Assembly: GCA_977006965.1 (NCBI GenBank)
Contig: OZ345371.1
Location: 1,364,001 to 1,428,000 of the forward strand
DNA: 64,000 nt
Direction: 5' to 3'
DNA from: Phymatolithon calcareum
Taxonomy: Eukaryota; Rhodophyta; Florideophyceae; Hapalidiales
Both the position numbers and the translations under genes were made by a program. Shown in pieces: positions 21,113 through 32,599 of this stretch (within the stretch, counting starts at the first letter, position 1; each line of letters starts with the position of its first letter). Below the pieces are notes generated by a model. That model was not told the origin of the DNA. It saw nothing but the letters and a program-made list of their open reading frames with translations, and searched no databases.

Positions 21113-22779
21113 TTAAGCCTCGGAAGGAGGTGACAAGCTCTCAGTGGAGATATCATCAATGATCTCGGCATCGTCGGCATCCTTCGTCTCCCAAAGCTTC
21201 ACAAATGTGTACGAATGCAATTGCGACTCCAAGATGTCGTCACGACCGCGCTGGCTTCCAATAAACGGCTATTGACACAGGAAATGAGAGAGACGTAGAA
21301 TCGGTCAGTTTCGACAGCAAAACAGGCAGAATATCAGCGAGGAGGAATAATTACTCTACATACCATGTATACAGTAACAAACGCCGCCATCAGAGAGGCG
21401 GCAAGCACAGGCGGTATAGCATTCGGCTCTCCCGCTAGAGCAGCCAGAATCAACGGCGTCGCGAGTGCAGTTCTAGTGATGGTCACATTAAGACCGGCGG
21501 CAATGGAAAGGCAAGCCACAACCGGGGAGATGGACGGGAACAAAAACACAACAGCACGCCCAAATGCCGCACCAGCGCAGAAGAACGGAAAGATGAAACC
21601 ACCACGGTATCCACCAGCAACAGTCACAGAAATAGCAGCAAGTTTTCCAAACCCAACCAACAACGCAGTAACGAACCCTGTGATCTCCAGTCCTGTGGCG
21701 CCCGTTTTCGGCCAGATGTGCTCCAGGGTCTTCGCGGGCTGCAGCGCGGCAACGGTCTGGAACTCGAACTCTCCCCAGAACAGCGTTTGCGGAATGAGCA
21801 CACCAATAACGCAAATACCCACCCCACCGAACACTGCGAGTGAAACAGGTTTGTCAAGAAGGTTGCGGCGACGGAGCTCTCCCATAAGCGCCCAATGTCC
21901 ATGAGCGAAGAGAGCTGCCAGTGCAGCACCAGCAAGACCGAGTAGTGCGCCAATGGAGACCATAGAGGCCGATGAGGCATCCATTTTCACTTTGGAAATT
22001 TCCCAAATTGGTCCGATCTCCAGACCCGCCAATCCACGGAACACAACCAGGCAGATAGTACCTGAGAAAATGGCAGCAAGTGCATGCTCAAAGTATTCGT
22101 ATCCGAGACGGTTGTTGATTTCCAACGCGAACAGAGAGCCACCGAGCGGAACACCGAAAAAGGCGGCGAGTGCACATGCCATGCCGCACAGTGTGTGTTT
22201 GCGCACGATATTCTTAAACTTCTGTTTGAACAGTGTGCGAGATACCCAGCCGGCAACAGAGGCACAAATGGCCACGAGAGGTGCCTCAGGGCCCAGGGAA
22301 CCACCGCCGATGATGGACATTTGTGAGGCGGCCACCATGGCAGGGGCATGAGAGACGGGGACGTAGGCCTTCTCGTGGACGCACTGTACGGTGTATTTAA
22401 GATCGCCGGGTTCACCGAGCATGACGATGGAGTAGCCGACTAGGACGGCGCAAGTCATGCCGACGATGACAATCCACAGCCAGTACAGGTTGGACGGCAT
22501 GTACGGGGCAAACACATGTTTGGGGAGAGTGTCCCAGACAAATTTGAGCAGGAATTCGAGCAAGTTGTAGTACAGATAGGCACACACGCCGCAGAAGATA
22601 CCGATAGTCGCCGCGATGGCGACAGTGATGGGAACGGTACCATTCGTCGGGTCGCGGATGTCATCGAGGAAGGCATCGACGCCGAAGCGGGAGTTGGAGT
22701 CCGATTTCGGTCCCACGGGCGCCTCGACGAGTTTGGGGCCGTGACCGGCGAGGAGTGGTGTATCCTCTCTGGAGGCCAT
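21113..22779 (-). CDS. ClC-family chloride channel/transporter, copy A (two exons, 523 aa)
   Basis: Exon 1 runs from the ATG at 22779 to 21364 and exon 2 from 21268 to a TAA at 21113-21115. The ATG at 22779 is chosen because copy B starts with the same MA..(E)..PLL..GP pattern; the frame is open 35 codons further upstream. The protein has about ten hydrophobic segments. The ClC signature GGGSLGPEAP (residues 158-167, gating Glu 165) corresponds to the GREGP motif, and GGYRGGFIFP supplies the GxFxP anion-site motif. The first selectivity motif reads GEPGD instead of GSGIP, as in the GPEAP-type subfamily. Exon 2 adds 51 residues starting PFIGSQRGR, including ESQLHSYTF and an acidic tail. It should move chloride or nitrate across a membrane as channel or H+ exchanger; which of these is not decidable here. 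Confidence 0.9.
21269..21363 (-). other. Phase-0 spliceosomal intron of ClC copy A (95 bp)
   Basis: On the minus strand the donor is ATG|GTATGT and the acceptor is TGTCAATAG|CCG, preceded by a pyrimidine-rich tract. Removing it extends the protein by a 51-residue exon that closely matches the second exon of copy B. That match confirms the splice sites independently of consensus. Confidence 0.9.
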
Positions 22780-25230
22780 TGTTGCAATCGATGCAATGTT
22801 TTTCCTTCTCCTAGGGTTGTGGTCTGAGAGAAGAGTGTATTTGAGGTGAGAATAATACGACGGAGAAGGCGGCGTTAGAGCCACAAAGAAGATGTGAATG
22901 GAAAATGTGAGAGATTGACATGTGTACTACAGTGTGGGAAAAGAATGCACATGGAGGGACAGACGATACCAAGAACAACGGGTTCGTGGGGTGAGGTCAT
23001 GGGGCAAAGTACGGAGAGCGCGAAAGGGTTGTGCGATGTTGCGCCACAGCGGAGATTGGTCACGCATGGATGTACAGGTGGTCAAGTAGATGGGCCGTTA
23101 CACCGGCAGATCGGAGAGCTGAGGGACGGATAACGCTGGTACAGTTAGCTGGTGCATTGTATGGACTCTGTGAGCTCAGCGATTCTGTTGTGACATGCAG
23201 CTCACATTGCACCACACTGGCTGAGCATCAAGTATAGCCATAGATTTCCAATACCGAAAAGAGTGGCACAGTACACATCGTTGGTCTGCTCACGTTTTCT
23301 CGTCTTCTCGAAAAATCGGAGATATTCCATTTATTTTATACATACAATGAGTTTCTTCCTAGCAAAAAGCAAAGAATAGTGCGATGCTTCGTGACTTAAT
23401 ATTAACAGGACTAGAGTTTACGGAGCTAAACTATCGAACTTTCTCGCGTGCAGTCAGACCTCATGATTTATTATAAGCCGCCACTTTACGAAGAGTTGCA
23501 ACTCTATTTTTATGCCCTTCACAAGGGAACGCACAAGTGATGTCTACAATATTGCATACTCTACACCACAATTTTCAGCAGGTAAAGTTTGGACGTCACG
23601 CAGAGGCGTTTATCAAGTGCAGTCACATCCGATTTCCGCCGTCGACCCCAACAAATCATAAGCCAAGGTGCACGCTCCTGTGACCTGTAAGGAGCTTTAA
23701 CCCAACCAGATTGCGCGGTCATAATCTGACCTTCGAGATATCTAGTCACAGGCGATATCGCCTGTGACTAGATATCTCGAAGGTCATGTCGCAATGACAT
23801 GGCTTACCACAAACATAATTCAAATTTGTGAATAAAATTATGCAGAACGAAACTGACTACACGGTGATGTTTGCGCAACCACGGGCCACGGCCCGCGTGC
23901 GTGCCCACGTGTTGCACGTTACAGTCACTTCCGCCCCTGACCATTATTGCATCCGAATTGTCGTAAGGACGCTGGCCCGAATGTCTCGTGCAACACAAAT
24001 GCAGTTGGCCATGTGCAGCACTGGCCACCGAACTGAGGCGGCGCAACACATCTCATCACGCTTGCACTGCGATTGAGTAACCGTCATCAAGACGGCTCGT
24101 TGCGTCAAGCCGAAGTTGATTACACCATTGCGCACCTCTGTAGAGCTACTCAAGGGGCTTGCACACTTCAGGTGCGAGAGGAACATGATTTTTATATCAA
24201 GAATAATTTTCGTTGTCTAGAAATGTCACAGAATACGCCATACATCCTAGTCGGAGATTCCAGGTATGTGTCAAGGGGGGCAATCATGCACTAATTAATT
24301 CAGATTGTTATCGTAAGGGTTGGCCCTCTGACGAACATTAATAGTCAATCTTGTCACTTTCCCTGACGAGTGAATCAATTGAAACAGTCCCAGTATAGCC
24401 CGGTTCAATTTTCCGACGTTCTTCGATCTTGATTAATTTAGGAGGAGGCTATTGCCTGTCGCAACATATGGCAGGAGTTTCCAAGAGCACATTCATTGAA
24501 ACGTTCCCATCATTGACGCGTTTCTTTGAATTCCCATGTGCAGTAAGCTCTATAGCTTTTGGAAAGACCACGAAAACTATACATCGCAACGTGGCAACAC
24601 ACACCTTCTAATTTAACCTTATACCTAGTCCCATTGGCAATGAATGCTGCCATGGTCAGCCATAAATCACAATCGGCAACAATACGGCTACAAAGCCGGA
24701 TACTGATTCAAGTGTGGCACGCCTGCAGCAATATTACCCAAGTACGAGCAACACCACAGAATTCTGCTGACGGGTTTGCTTTTCCGCTGCTCTCGGATGT
24801 CGATGTTTAACATCTGTCCTCTCATGAATTTTCGGGGAGGGGCCACACAAATCTATGGTTCTGGGAAACTGACGCCATAGCGTTTACCTCAACTTGATCC
24901 CTCCTCCAAAGTAAACGTTTCTTTTCCTTAATTTTTCCGCCACATGACGCTCGACAAGGCCGGAATGCACATTTCCTCGAAATTCAACTCTTCTGTTCTG
25001 CATTGCTAATTAACTGACACTCAGCATTTGCCAAGATGAGACAAACTGAGAACAAACATCTACAATGGCAATGTACTCATACAACACCCACAAAGCTCCC
25101 GAGACTATTCGAGTACCAAGAGCAGCCTTCAACTTGCGGAAGGGAAATGGCCATGCTAGTGCTTGATGACTAGACATAGAAGCACTAGAAGAAAGTTATG
25201 AAGCTTTGCCAGACAGAACCTGGGGACTTC
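22780..25230. other. Intergenic stretch without a supportable gene
   Basis: It contains the upstream region of ClC copy A, short domainless ORFs and the 60-bp perfect palindrome at 23727-23786. I found no coding gene or RNA gene. Confidence 0.5.
23727..23786. repeat. 60-bp perfect palindrome without spacer
   Basis: Positions 23727-23756 are the exact reverse complement of 23757-23786; the centre reads GGCGATATCGCC and the ends TGACCTTCGAG. There is no loop and no mismatch, so it can extrude as a cruciform. It contains no gene. It could be a small foldback element or the trace of an inversion or hairpin-end event; a sequencing or assembly artefact should also be considered. Confidence 0.85.
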
Positions 25231-25239
25231 CAGTGCTGA

Positions 25240-26990
25240 CATCTGCTCAAGAAACTAAGAAACAAGCTGGACGAAATAGACGAAAAGCAGGAGGACGAAG
25301 GACCTGAGCAGCGACTGGAAACACTGAACAAGCTGCTCCAGAAGAAATCGAAAGTGGAGGCTATGTCGCTCAGAATGGAACATATACGTGTATGCGAGTC
25401 CTAAGAGAATAGAAGAGTTAGGAAGATCGCCTGTCGAAGCAGAGGCCGTCCTAATGAAAAAATACGTTTTCACTAGATCAGAATAGGGAGATGGTTTCTT
25501 TGAAACTTCTCGCGCAACTCAGAAAAAGCGAAGGAGGAAATGGGGGATTTAGGAATGTGGGAAGTAGCCGCGCTACGTCGACACTGCCCGAACCAAGCTG
25601 GAGCACAGAGCGGGAAAGGCGACTGTAAGTTGACAGTTTATCACTGTGGCGAATGGGCTATCATACTGTATCGTGTAGTCGTACCTCTTTAGTCGACGGA
25701 AATGAGGAAGATAATCAAAATGGCCTTAGACAAGATGATCAGAAGGAAATACAAGATCCATATTTCACAGCTTGGGTTTCAGAAACGAAAGGGCACTGAG
25801 TTGGCGCTTCTCCATGCTGAAGCTCTCCGACAATCAGGCCACAGCTGTGTGGCAGTCTTAGACCTTAATGCTGCGTACGACTCCGTACAAAGGAATAAGC
25901 TTGCAGAGAGAATAAGGAAGGTGCTGGAACCAGAGATCGCCGAAATGGTTATTCCTTTTGGATCCCTCATTCATACAGACGAGAGACGATGAGGATTCTG
26001 TGTGGTACACCATTGACAAAGCGTGCCCCAGGGGTTCCCTCTCAGTCCGTGCCTCTGCAATATCTTCACGGACACGTTTGCCGTTGCTTTAGACTCCATT
26101 CCGGAGATTATCACAAACGAGCCACGCAAAATGTTCGCAGACGAAGTGAAACTGTCCGCAAAATCAGTGCATGGTCTTCAAATTATCCCGGATCTAGCCT
26201 CGGAGTGGGCGAAGAGAAATGGTATGGAGTGAAACACCGTGAAAAGCGTAATTCTTTGGACCAAGGACACGGCAGGTGATAGCTTCCGTCTCTCGGGGCG
26301 GCGGCTAAGGACTCTCCGGGAGGTAAAATACCTCGGGGTAACACTAACAGAACAGGGAGTTTCAGACACCAAATTGACAGAGAGGATCCAGAAATCCAAA
26401 AATGTGCTTGGGTATCTTCGACGGCTGGGCGTGTTTACTAATGGTGTTCACCCTGCGAGGGCGATTAGGTTGTACAAATCTCTTGTGCAGTCAAGATGGG
26501 AATATGCTCTACATCTCACTCCTTTGACTGCGAAGGTGGCCTCGGAAGTCAGGAAAGTTGAATCTATGTTCTTCGGGCAAATCCTTGGGAAACCAAGAAA
26601 AAGAAGCTTGGACATGTGCAGGGCCATGTGCCCTATCCTCCAACCCAAGGGAAGAAGAGACGTCCTTGCAAGACGCTCTGTGCAGAGATTGATGAGAAGA
26701 CGCGATGCGCTGATATCTGGTCCAACAACAGAGATCGCGAACAAGGAAAGTTTAGAAGCGGAGAGAGATATTGTAGACGCGAGAGTGAATTGATTCCTGT
26801 GCGAAGCTGCAAACGAAACGACAGCTACGACAAACATCAAGAAATACTAAAGAAACAAGATACTGGAGGCCACAGAGGATGTGGAAAAGTCGAAAAAACG
26901 ACCTATACCGCACGCGAAAGCTTCATTACCCCCACACCTTCTCTTCAACTCAAGATGACATAGAACATTTGCCGTCAAGTGCTAATTTAG
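25240..26990 (+). pseudogene. Decayed LINE, reverse-transcriptase part of ORF2 (copy 2)
   Basis: Coding fragments in shifted frames follow ORF2 order. First comes a Lys/Glu-rich linker (from about 25245). Then come the RT blocks LGFQKRKGTE and VAVLDLNAAYDSV (25702-25992), followed by PQGFPLSPCLCNIF and the catalytic block as FADEV (26023-26232, normally YADD or FADD). Last is the long C-terminal domain with KYLGVTLTEQG and WEYALHLTP (26239-26793). The same WEYAxHLTP block occurs in the LINE at 34-55 kb, so both belong to one family. Several stops and frame changes, and the Asp-to-Glu change in the active site, show it is dead. Confidence 0.85.
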
Positions 26991-27226
26991 AATGTTCCCT
27001 CCAATGAGCACCTCCACCCTTATCGAGTTCACCGGCCAATGTGGGAAAGATGCTATCTAAGACGTGAAAAATGGCCTCGCAAAGGACAGACTCTCCAAAG
27101 AGGACATCGCCTGGACTAAGCGAGGACTCGACGATCTCCTAACCGTGTTTCAGGCTGTGGACAAGTAAGGACTGCTCGCAACTTGAAATCACAGTGTGCC
27201 ACAGGACAGGGAGTAATTTTCCCCCT

Positions 27227-27338
27227 CGAGGTCCCAAAGAAGACCAGAGATGGGGTTTTTTACCTCACTGAATCGTGTTACACCAACAAAAGTGAAACTC
27301 TTCCATAGACAGAATCCAGTCAAAACCTCTTGGACTAG
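27227..27338 (+). repeat. Short dispersed repeat R, copy 1, left part (interrupted)
   Basis: The segment beginning TTTTCCCCCTCGAGGTC and ending at CCTCTTGGACTAG matches 55925-56046. The remaining part of the same repeat continues at 30042-30113, after the DNA element inserted at 27339-30041. Similar sequence in reverse orientation lies at 36559-36744. It follows the decayed LINE, so R may be a SINE or a LINE 3' end. Confidence 0.75.
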
Positions 27339-28335
27339 TGTCTATGCGCCGAACCCCCTCAATTAAGGGGCGATTTAAAAGCTCGAAAAAGTTAGTAAAA
27401 AGAACGCAGAACGGATCATTCGCGCCATTACTGGACAGTCGGACTTGTATAGTGGGTGAGGAGTACCACAACTACTACCTTAAAATGGCTTTGTTCGGTG
27501 CTAGCAACGAAAATATAGTGGTTACCCATAAGTACCAGACATGCCATGCCACGAGAAAAAGTCTCGCCCCGCGTGGTCGTTACATCCATATACACAAAGG
27601 CAGCTTCGGTGAACGGTCTCGCAGAGAAATATGGAGCCTTTTGCAAGTAAAAAGAGGTGAGTAGTATCGTTCAGGAGGTACTCGAGGAAAACTCAATGGT
27701 CGCCTGAGCATTTCACTTCGCGTAAAATGTGTCATAGTTTTGCATCCTCCGAATAAGACTAACTTTAAGGCAGTCAACCTGTTCAACGTCAAGGCAGGGG
27801 ACACTGAAGATGGCATTGCAGAAGCTCATCAGCTTGAACCGAGCTTAAACCGGCAAAGCGCGGTACCACCCAGGACTGCTTACAGTACTCATCCTCAACC
27901 ATCTTCATCGCGAAACGCCAGTTTTATCGTCCACAGTCGCAATCACAAGCTCCTCAGAAGGACTCAAAAGCTTCGATAAAACCCTCAGAAGCTTTAAAGG
28001 CCCTCTTCTGTGCTCTCTCTACGTCTTGAACGGCTCTTGGGCCCAAGCATCGCAAGAGGAACTTGATGTCCTCTCGCCTGACCTTGAGCCGAATACTGTC
28101 GCTTCTGGGCAGCCATGGTAAGAGCTCCAAGCTCTAGGATCGATTGGAGTTTGCGCTTCGTCTCGGTTCTTGAAACTTCGCATTCTAACCGATGGGTTCT
28201 TATCCGAAAATGACGGTATTGGTCTCCATACGAAGTACGATTGCGTCATGAAGATGTTTCCCGACGTTCACCTCCGAAAATTTTGCTGCTTTTGCGTCCG
28301 CTCAGCTGAGAATAAAAAGAGACTACAGTGACAGA
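27339..28335 (+). pseudogene. Gene a of the CTAG element, copy A (unknown function, decayed)
   Basis: Coding segments in several frames match gene a of copy B at protein level. Matching blocks are VGEEYHNYYLKMALFG with NENIVVTHK (27455-27530), then GRLSISLRVK (27690-27730), then an AG.TEDGI block, and near the 3' end SENDGIGLHTKYD (about 28200-28240). Stops and frameshifts separate these blocks. The parent protein was probably about 300 residues. I recognise no domain. Conservation of protein over nucleotide pattern between two copies indicates a real former gene. Confidence 0.6.
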
Positions 28336-28706
28336 ACTGATTGAGGTTTTCCGAAAACTCGTCCTCATGGCAAGGGGTTGAGCTCAGCACTGAGAGCAAT
28401 TTTTGTACGACAACTTGGCCAAAGAACTCTCTCCCCGTTCCTTCTTCTGCAAAGACTGAGATTCCGTTCACTGAATACCTCCAGTGAATTTCATTCAGTG
28501 CGCAACCAAGTGGATCATGTAGTCCGTGCAGCACCGCTGGCCGCTCCTTCAAGATTCTGTCGATGCCGTAACTGACCACAGAAAGCGCATTTTGCCTCCC
28601 TTGGACATCATTTGCGTTGATGAGTCCATATCCCGTTGGCATGGGAACGGAGGTCACTAGCCGGAGAACGATTGAGAGATACAGCACTCGGCGAGGGGAT
28701 ATTTGC
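28268..28706 (-). pseudogene. Gene b of the CTAG element, copy A (3' part, decayed)
   Basis: On the minus strand, the frame reading GIDRILKERPAVLHG...EEGTGREFFG...CHEDEFSENLNQFCH corresponds to DIDKILSERPPILY...TEGAGMYLFP...HEDEYSENLKKLCH in copy B. The frame is cut at its upstream side by the hAT-type element at 28707-29389; earlier codons should lie beyond 29398. It is convergent with gene a. The function is unknown. Confidence 0.55.
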
Positions 28707-29389
28707 AGGGGTGGAGCCAATTTGATTGCGCTGCCAAGTAAACTTGTTCGCAATCGCAATTTTGGGGGATTGCTTCATGGATTGAGATTCCTTTGGGATT
28801 GTAATCCGGGATTGCAAATGAAAAGGAGCCCTCGGAATTGCATATGGGATTGCACGCCATTCTTATACTCGTCATTAGAGATTACCAATGGGGAAGTCAT
28901 ATATCAACGGGGAAGCACACCATCCTTTGGGCCCAAATAAACCATATAATTGTCGGGCCAAAATGCTGCCGTGCTCCCCAGTGATCCCCTGCACCGTGAA
29001 AAAAGCATTTTATTTTTTCCCTTCTGTCGACATTGAATTCCGAGATCACAGTTCCTTCTGTTTCAAAAAATTACTGCTTAGCGTCTTGAAAAAGTTACCA
29101 GCCTCGTATAATTATGCGGTTTCCATGTGTGCAACTACGTAATAAGTAAATAAGCCATCACCCACCTTTTGAAGCATTCTATTTCCGGAACCCACCTTGC
29201 TGGAGCACAATAGCGTAGTCAGCCTCAGAAAAAGTAGTGGATTTATCGAATTAAAGTTGGGATTGGTTGCGAATCGTTGAATTGCAGTAGGGATTGCAGT
29301 TGGGATTGCAAAAATATTCTGGGAGCAATTCGATTGCGAGATTGCTTCAAAGACAGCAACCCCCAGCAATCAAATTAGCTCGGCCCCTG
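28707..29389. mobile_element. Non-autonomous hAT-type element (683 bp) with perfect 8-bp TSD
   Basis: The ends are CAGGGGTGGAGCCAATTTGA and the reverse complement of CAGGGGCCGAGCTAATTTGA, a typical hAT terminus (CAGGGG.GGAGC). Identical 8-bp repeats GATATTTG flank it at 28699-28706 and 29390-29397, the duplication size of hAT elements. Many GGGATTGCA words cluster near both ends, as expected for subterminal transposase-binding sites. No transposase is encoded. It interrupts gene b of the surrounding element, so it arrived later. Confidence 0.9.
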
Positions 29390-30041
29390 GATATTTGATG
29401 ATTTTATTTTGAGAGCTCCCAAAGCCTCACCTTGGAGTAACGGGGCAGCTCTTGCGATATTCTCTAAGCTAAAGTCCTCTGGCTATTCAAAACGTTCTTG
29501 ATTTGTAATTCACTCGGCGAGGGGAAGAAGTGCGATAATGCTGCATCTTCAACAAGTGCAACTATAGTTTATAGGGGTCGTCAAACTCTACTGGCAATTT
29601 GAGTGATTGTTAGATGGCTTTTATTCTTTGGTGCCCATTCAGAGGGTCAGGAGCACACAACGTAGCGAAGGTATTTTCAAGTGCTGCCCGAGCAGCTCAT
29701 CGACAGCACATTTTCCATGCGCTTTAAAGTCGACGTTTAGTCGCTACAGATCGTACATTTGCATTCGGGAGCGGTGTTAGAACCCACTTAGCTACCTCCA
29801 AAAAGAAAGGAGGACTTCAGATGTCATGATGACTACTTGTGCTTTTCAAAACAACTGCAGAGTTGGGCAAATCAAGACCACGACCCGCTTGTGCTCATCA
29901 TGCAATGGGCGTGACAGTGCCACAATATATATTTGTGGCGCTTCTACTGGTAGGAACTGTTTCACTAAGCATGTTTAAGACTTCCATGAGCGTGAGGAAA
30001 AAGTGCCCCTCAATTGAGGAAAAAATCCCGTCACATAGACT

Positions 30042-30113
30042 CTAGGAAAGCTCCCCCAAGCGTCAGCAGATGAATTGGTAAGTTTAATAAAAATCTACCT
30101 TTCTTATTCTTCT
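30042..30113 (+). repeat. Dispersed repeat R, copy 1, right part
   Basis: After CTAG the sequence resumes repeat R: GGAAAG, then CAAGCGTCAGCAGATG, TTGGTAA, AATAAAAATCT and a TTCTT-rich tail. The same order occurs uninterrupted at 56042-56116. Confidence 0.75.
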
Positions 30114-30592
30114 AATATGTTTGATGATTCATATAGTGTCTAGAGGAATCTAGAATGTCAGTTAGTGTCTACAAAAGAACGAAGTCTCTGCATATATAGG
30201 AGGAGGGGAATTGGAACATCGACAACAGAAACTCCGGATCTGGGCGAAATGGCTTTCGTCACGGTCTAAAGGAATCCGTGGCTGCTAGATGAGGCTACAC
30301 CGGTGCCGAATTGAAGAAAATGGTTTTAGAAGGGTTTCTAGTACTCTTGTAAGATGGGGGAGACGAAGAATGGTTGTAGTGTGATATGTCTACGTACCGT
30401 CCCTACTTTACGGACCCAAGTTCTTGCTCTCAGTGTGCTGACCCTCAGTAACTGAATGTTGAAGTATCCTCTCTCGACGAGAGCGATCTCAGTGCTTTAG
30501 AGGCCGTATATGAGCGATAAACTCTAGAAAAAGGCACTATGCGCTAAATCTTCATTTTCAACGGAGTTGCGTGGAGACTGAGCCACTGTTAT

Positions 30593-30901
30593 CTATCCGC
30601 CTTTAAAGGTAACTGATCGAATTTGTTGTTCCAGCGGCCCGAGAAGACCTTGTGGTTGAACTTGCTGCTCTTCGTCCTGCGTCAAAGCACATCGATCCCT
30701 GTTTCGCTGTGTGTTATCCCGGGTAATCTGTTGTGTGTCTGGAAACGCGTCCTCGATGTAAGAAGTTGTGTTTGCCCATCGGTCTACGAACCGCTCTAGT
30801 GGCCTCCTTAGAGACTCACGTAGGAAGCACAAACTTAGCACAAAAAGTGAGAGCGCGAGCGCCATACCAGCTGTGAGTGCCAGCACCGGCGTATACGGCA
30901 T
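30593..30901 (-). CDS. Putative single-pass membrane protein, part of a larger or decayed gene
   Basis: From the ATG at 30901 the frame encodes 102 residues: a strong hydrophobic helix at residues 5-27, followed by a basic stop-transfer run (RESLRRPLERFVDRW) and a hydrophilic tail. Upstream on the same strand, other frames to about 31420 encode Cys-rich segments (CPSLSHC, CFHNCGKEAWEM, RPCLSF). This suggests a secreted ectodomain joined by splicing or a frameshift. I do not recognise the family. It lies between the two copies of the CTAG element, so it could also be a mobile-element remnant. Confidence 0.3.
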   Translation of the reverse strand: MPYTPVLALTAGMALALSLFVLSLCFLRESLRRPLERFVDRWANTTSYIEDAFPDTQQITRDNTQRNRDRCALTQDEEQQVQPQGLLGPLEQQIRSVTFKGG

Positions 30902-31085
30902 TGATGTTGATGGGCAGTCCGCTTTTCACCTTGATTTTCCTTGAAGACGTCGCAGCGGTTGTGCACTTCGAAAGATAAACAGGGTCTTTTCCTGGTATTT
31001 TGGTACAACATTTCCCATGCTTCCTTTCCGCAATTGTGAAAACAGCTGTTTCGTTTTGGCAACATAATTTTTATCTCGATTTGGC

Positions 31086-31200
31086 AGATGAGCTTACAGT
31101 GTGACAGGCTGGGGCAAGATACTTGAATCGGTATAGCGTGATGACCATGCTAGACCGATTCAAGTATCCTGCCCCAGCCAGTCACACTGTAAGCCCATCT
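31086..31200. repeat. Inverted repeat with ~50-bp arms
   Basis: The sequence AGATGAGCTTACAGTGTGAC through TTGAATCGGT (31086-31132) recurs with few changes in reverse complement at 31153-31200. The arms flank a spacer of about 20 bp. One arm lies within the Cys-rich coding-like segment upstream of 30901, so the palindrome looks like a local inverted duplication. Confidence 0.65.
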
Positions 31201-32159
31201 GATGAGCACGGAAAGTGACAATACTTATACTTGTGAGCTCGGTTGCGCTTGCGATACTCGTAACTATAGGGTCAATTGACCAGAATAATAAATCGAGTGA
31301 ACACAACTGACCAGAGTTTACAGGGCAAAAGAAACTTTCGCTTGCATTTCCAAATTCAGATGACGTTTTAGAGGGAGTCAATTGCCCAACAGTGATAGTT
31401 GTTGACGATTGCCGTCAGCAGCTGCATCACTTGAGCCTCAGACGATAAGAAATAGTATTGCAAAACGACGAATACGTTTTAGTGCCTCACCATGTATTCG
31501 CATTCTATTGAAGTTGGCGATCTCATAGTTTAGCTTTGATAGTATTCTGAAATGGTACGATCGTTGTTAATCTGCGGTCCATCAAAGAAATTTGATGACG
31601 CTAAGAAAGGATTTGTATCTTGCTTTCCACAAAAATGTCTATGCCTAGTGTCTATGTGACGGGAATTTTCCCTCCGTTGAGGGGCACTTTTCCCTCAATT
31701 GAGGGAATGAGAATCATTTAATTGTTGCCAACGAAAGCTACGCATTATTAGGCTCATAAAAAGCATCGAGCTCATGGATTTGTTCAGCATGCTTAGCAAA
31801 ATAGTTTCTACCAGTTGAAGTGCCACCTATGTTGAGCGCACGAGGGTCATGTCCTTCACTTGGCAGACTCTGCAGTTTTTTCGCGCAACAAAAGCAGTCA
31901 TCATGTCACCTGAAGTCTTCCTTTTCATCTTCGTGGGAGTTAAGTGGGTTTTAACACCGCTGTCGGAGCAAATGCACGATCTAGAGTACTGAAAATCGAC
32001 CAATATTACCGAGGCAAATGAATCAGGGAGGACAAGGCGCCTTGTACCAGCGTATGCGGCCAGAAGCCTGTACAACTCTACTATGGGCAGTTTCACGTTC
32101 GAAACCATTTTGCTTCTCGCCCTATGCCGTGGTCCTCAGTTCAAGATGCAGCATTATTT

Positions 32160-32590
32160 CACTTCTTGCTTGGGCTGAATTCTATACCTCGCAAGCTTTC
32201 TCCGGTTTACGGACGATGGCGATGTGCTTAAGCAGGCCATTTTCAATCCAATGGCCTCCGATGCCATACCATTGAGATATGAACTTGCAAAGCAAATTAG
32301 GGCTAACGGAGATACAGTGGGCTTTTTGTGATCATTAATGACATCGACAAAATCCTGAGCGAGCGCCCGCCGATACTGTACTGACGGCATAGTGCGTTGC
32401 ACCCTGATTGTGATGCACCGGGGGTACTCGGAGAACCCATCTCTGGTCATCCCAGCTTTTAGAACTGAAGGAGCGGGGATGTACTTGTTCCCCCTGGTAG
32501 ACTTCCGTAAAGCTCTTTGCGCCCAACTCAAACCTGGTCATGAGGACGAGTATTCCGAAAATCTTAAGAAGCTCTGTCATCGACGGTGAC
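32160..32590 (+). pseudogene. Gene b of the CTAG element, copy B (decayed)
   Basis: Plus-strand fragments read LRYELAKQIRANGDTVGFL, then INDIDKILSERPPILY, then TEGAGMYLFP and finally HEDEYSENLKKLCH. They align in order with gene b of copy A. Stops near 32330 and 32395 and one frame change separate the blocks. The function is unknown. Confidence 0.55.
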
Positions 32591-32599
32591 TTACCGTAG

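Larger units (their letters stand above)
27339..30041. mobile_element. DNA element of unknown family, copy A (2.7 kb, TSD CTAG)
   Basis: The element starts TGTCTATGCGCCG and ends with the reverse complement of AGTCTATGTGACG. Each end carries a subterminal near-palindrome of the CCCTCAATTGAGGG type. CTAG flanks both ends (27335-27338 and 30042-30045). The flanking sequences join to form repeat R, whose uninterrupted copy is at 55925-56116, so both ends are fixed independently. Inside are two decayed convergent genes, a (+) and b (-), and a nested hAT-type element. Copy B at 31649-33572 has the same plan in reverse orientation. No known transposase motif was recognised. Confidence 0.8.

Noticed and set aside
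21365-21904. 179-codon plus-strand ORF within ClC copy A
   Set aside because: It is antisense to the conserved ClC exon and shows no independent features.
30041-31649. One large transposon bounded by the inverted GTCTATGTGACG ends at 30041 and 31649
   Set aside because: These ends point away from each other. Pairing them inward gives two separate elements, and the empty site at 56 kb confirms the first one.
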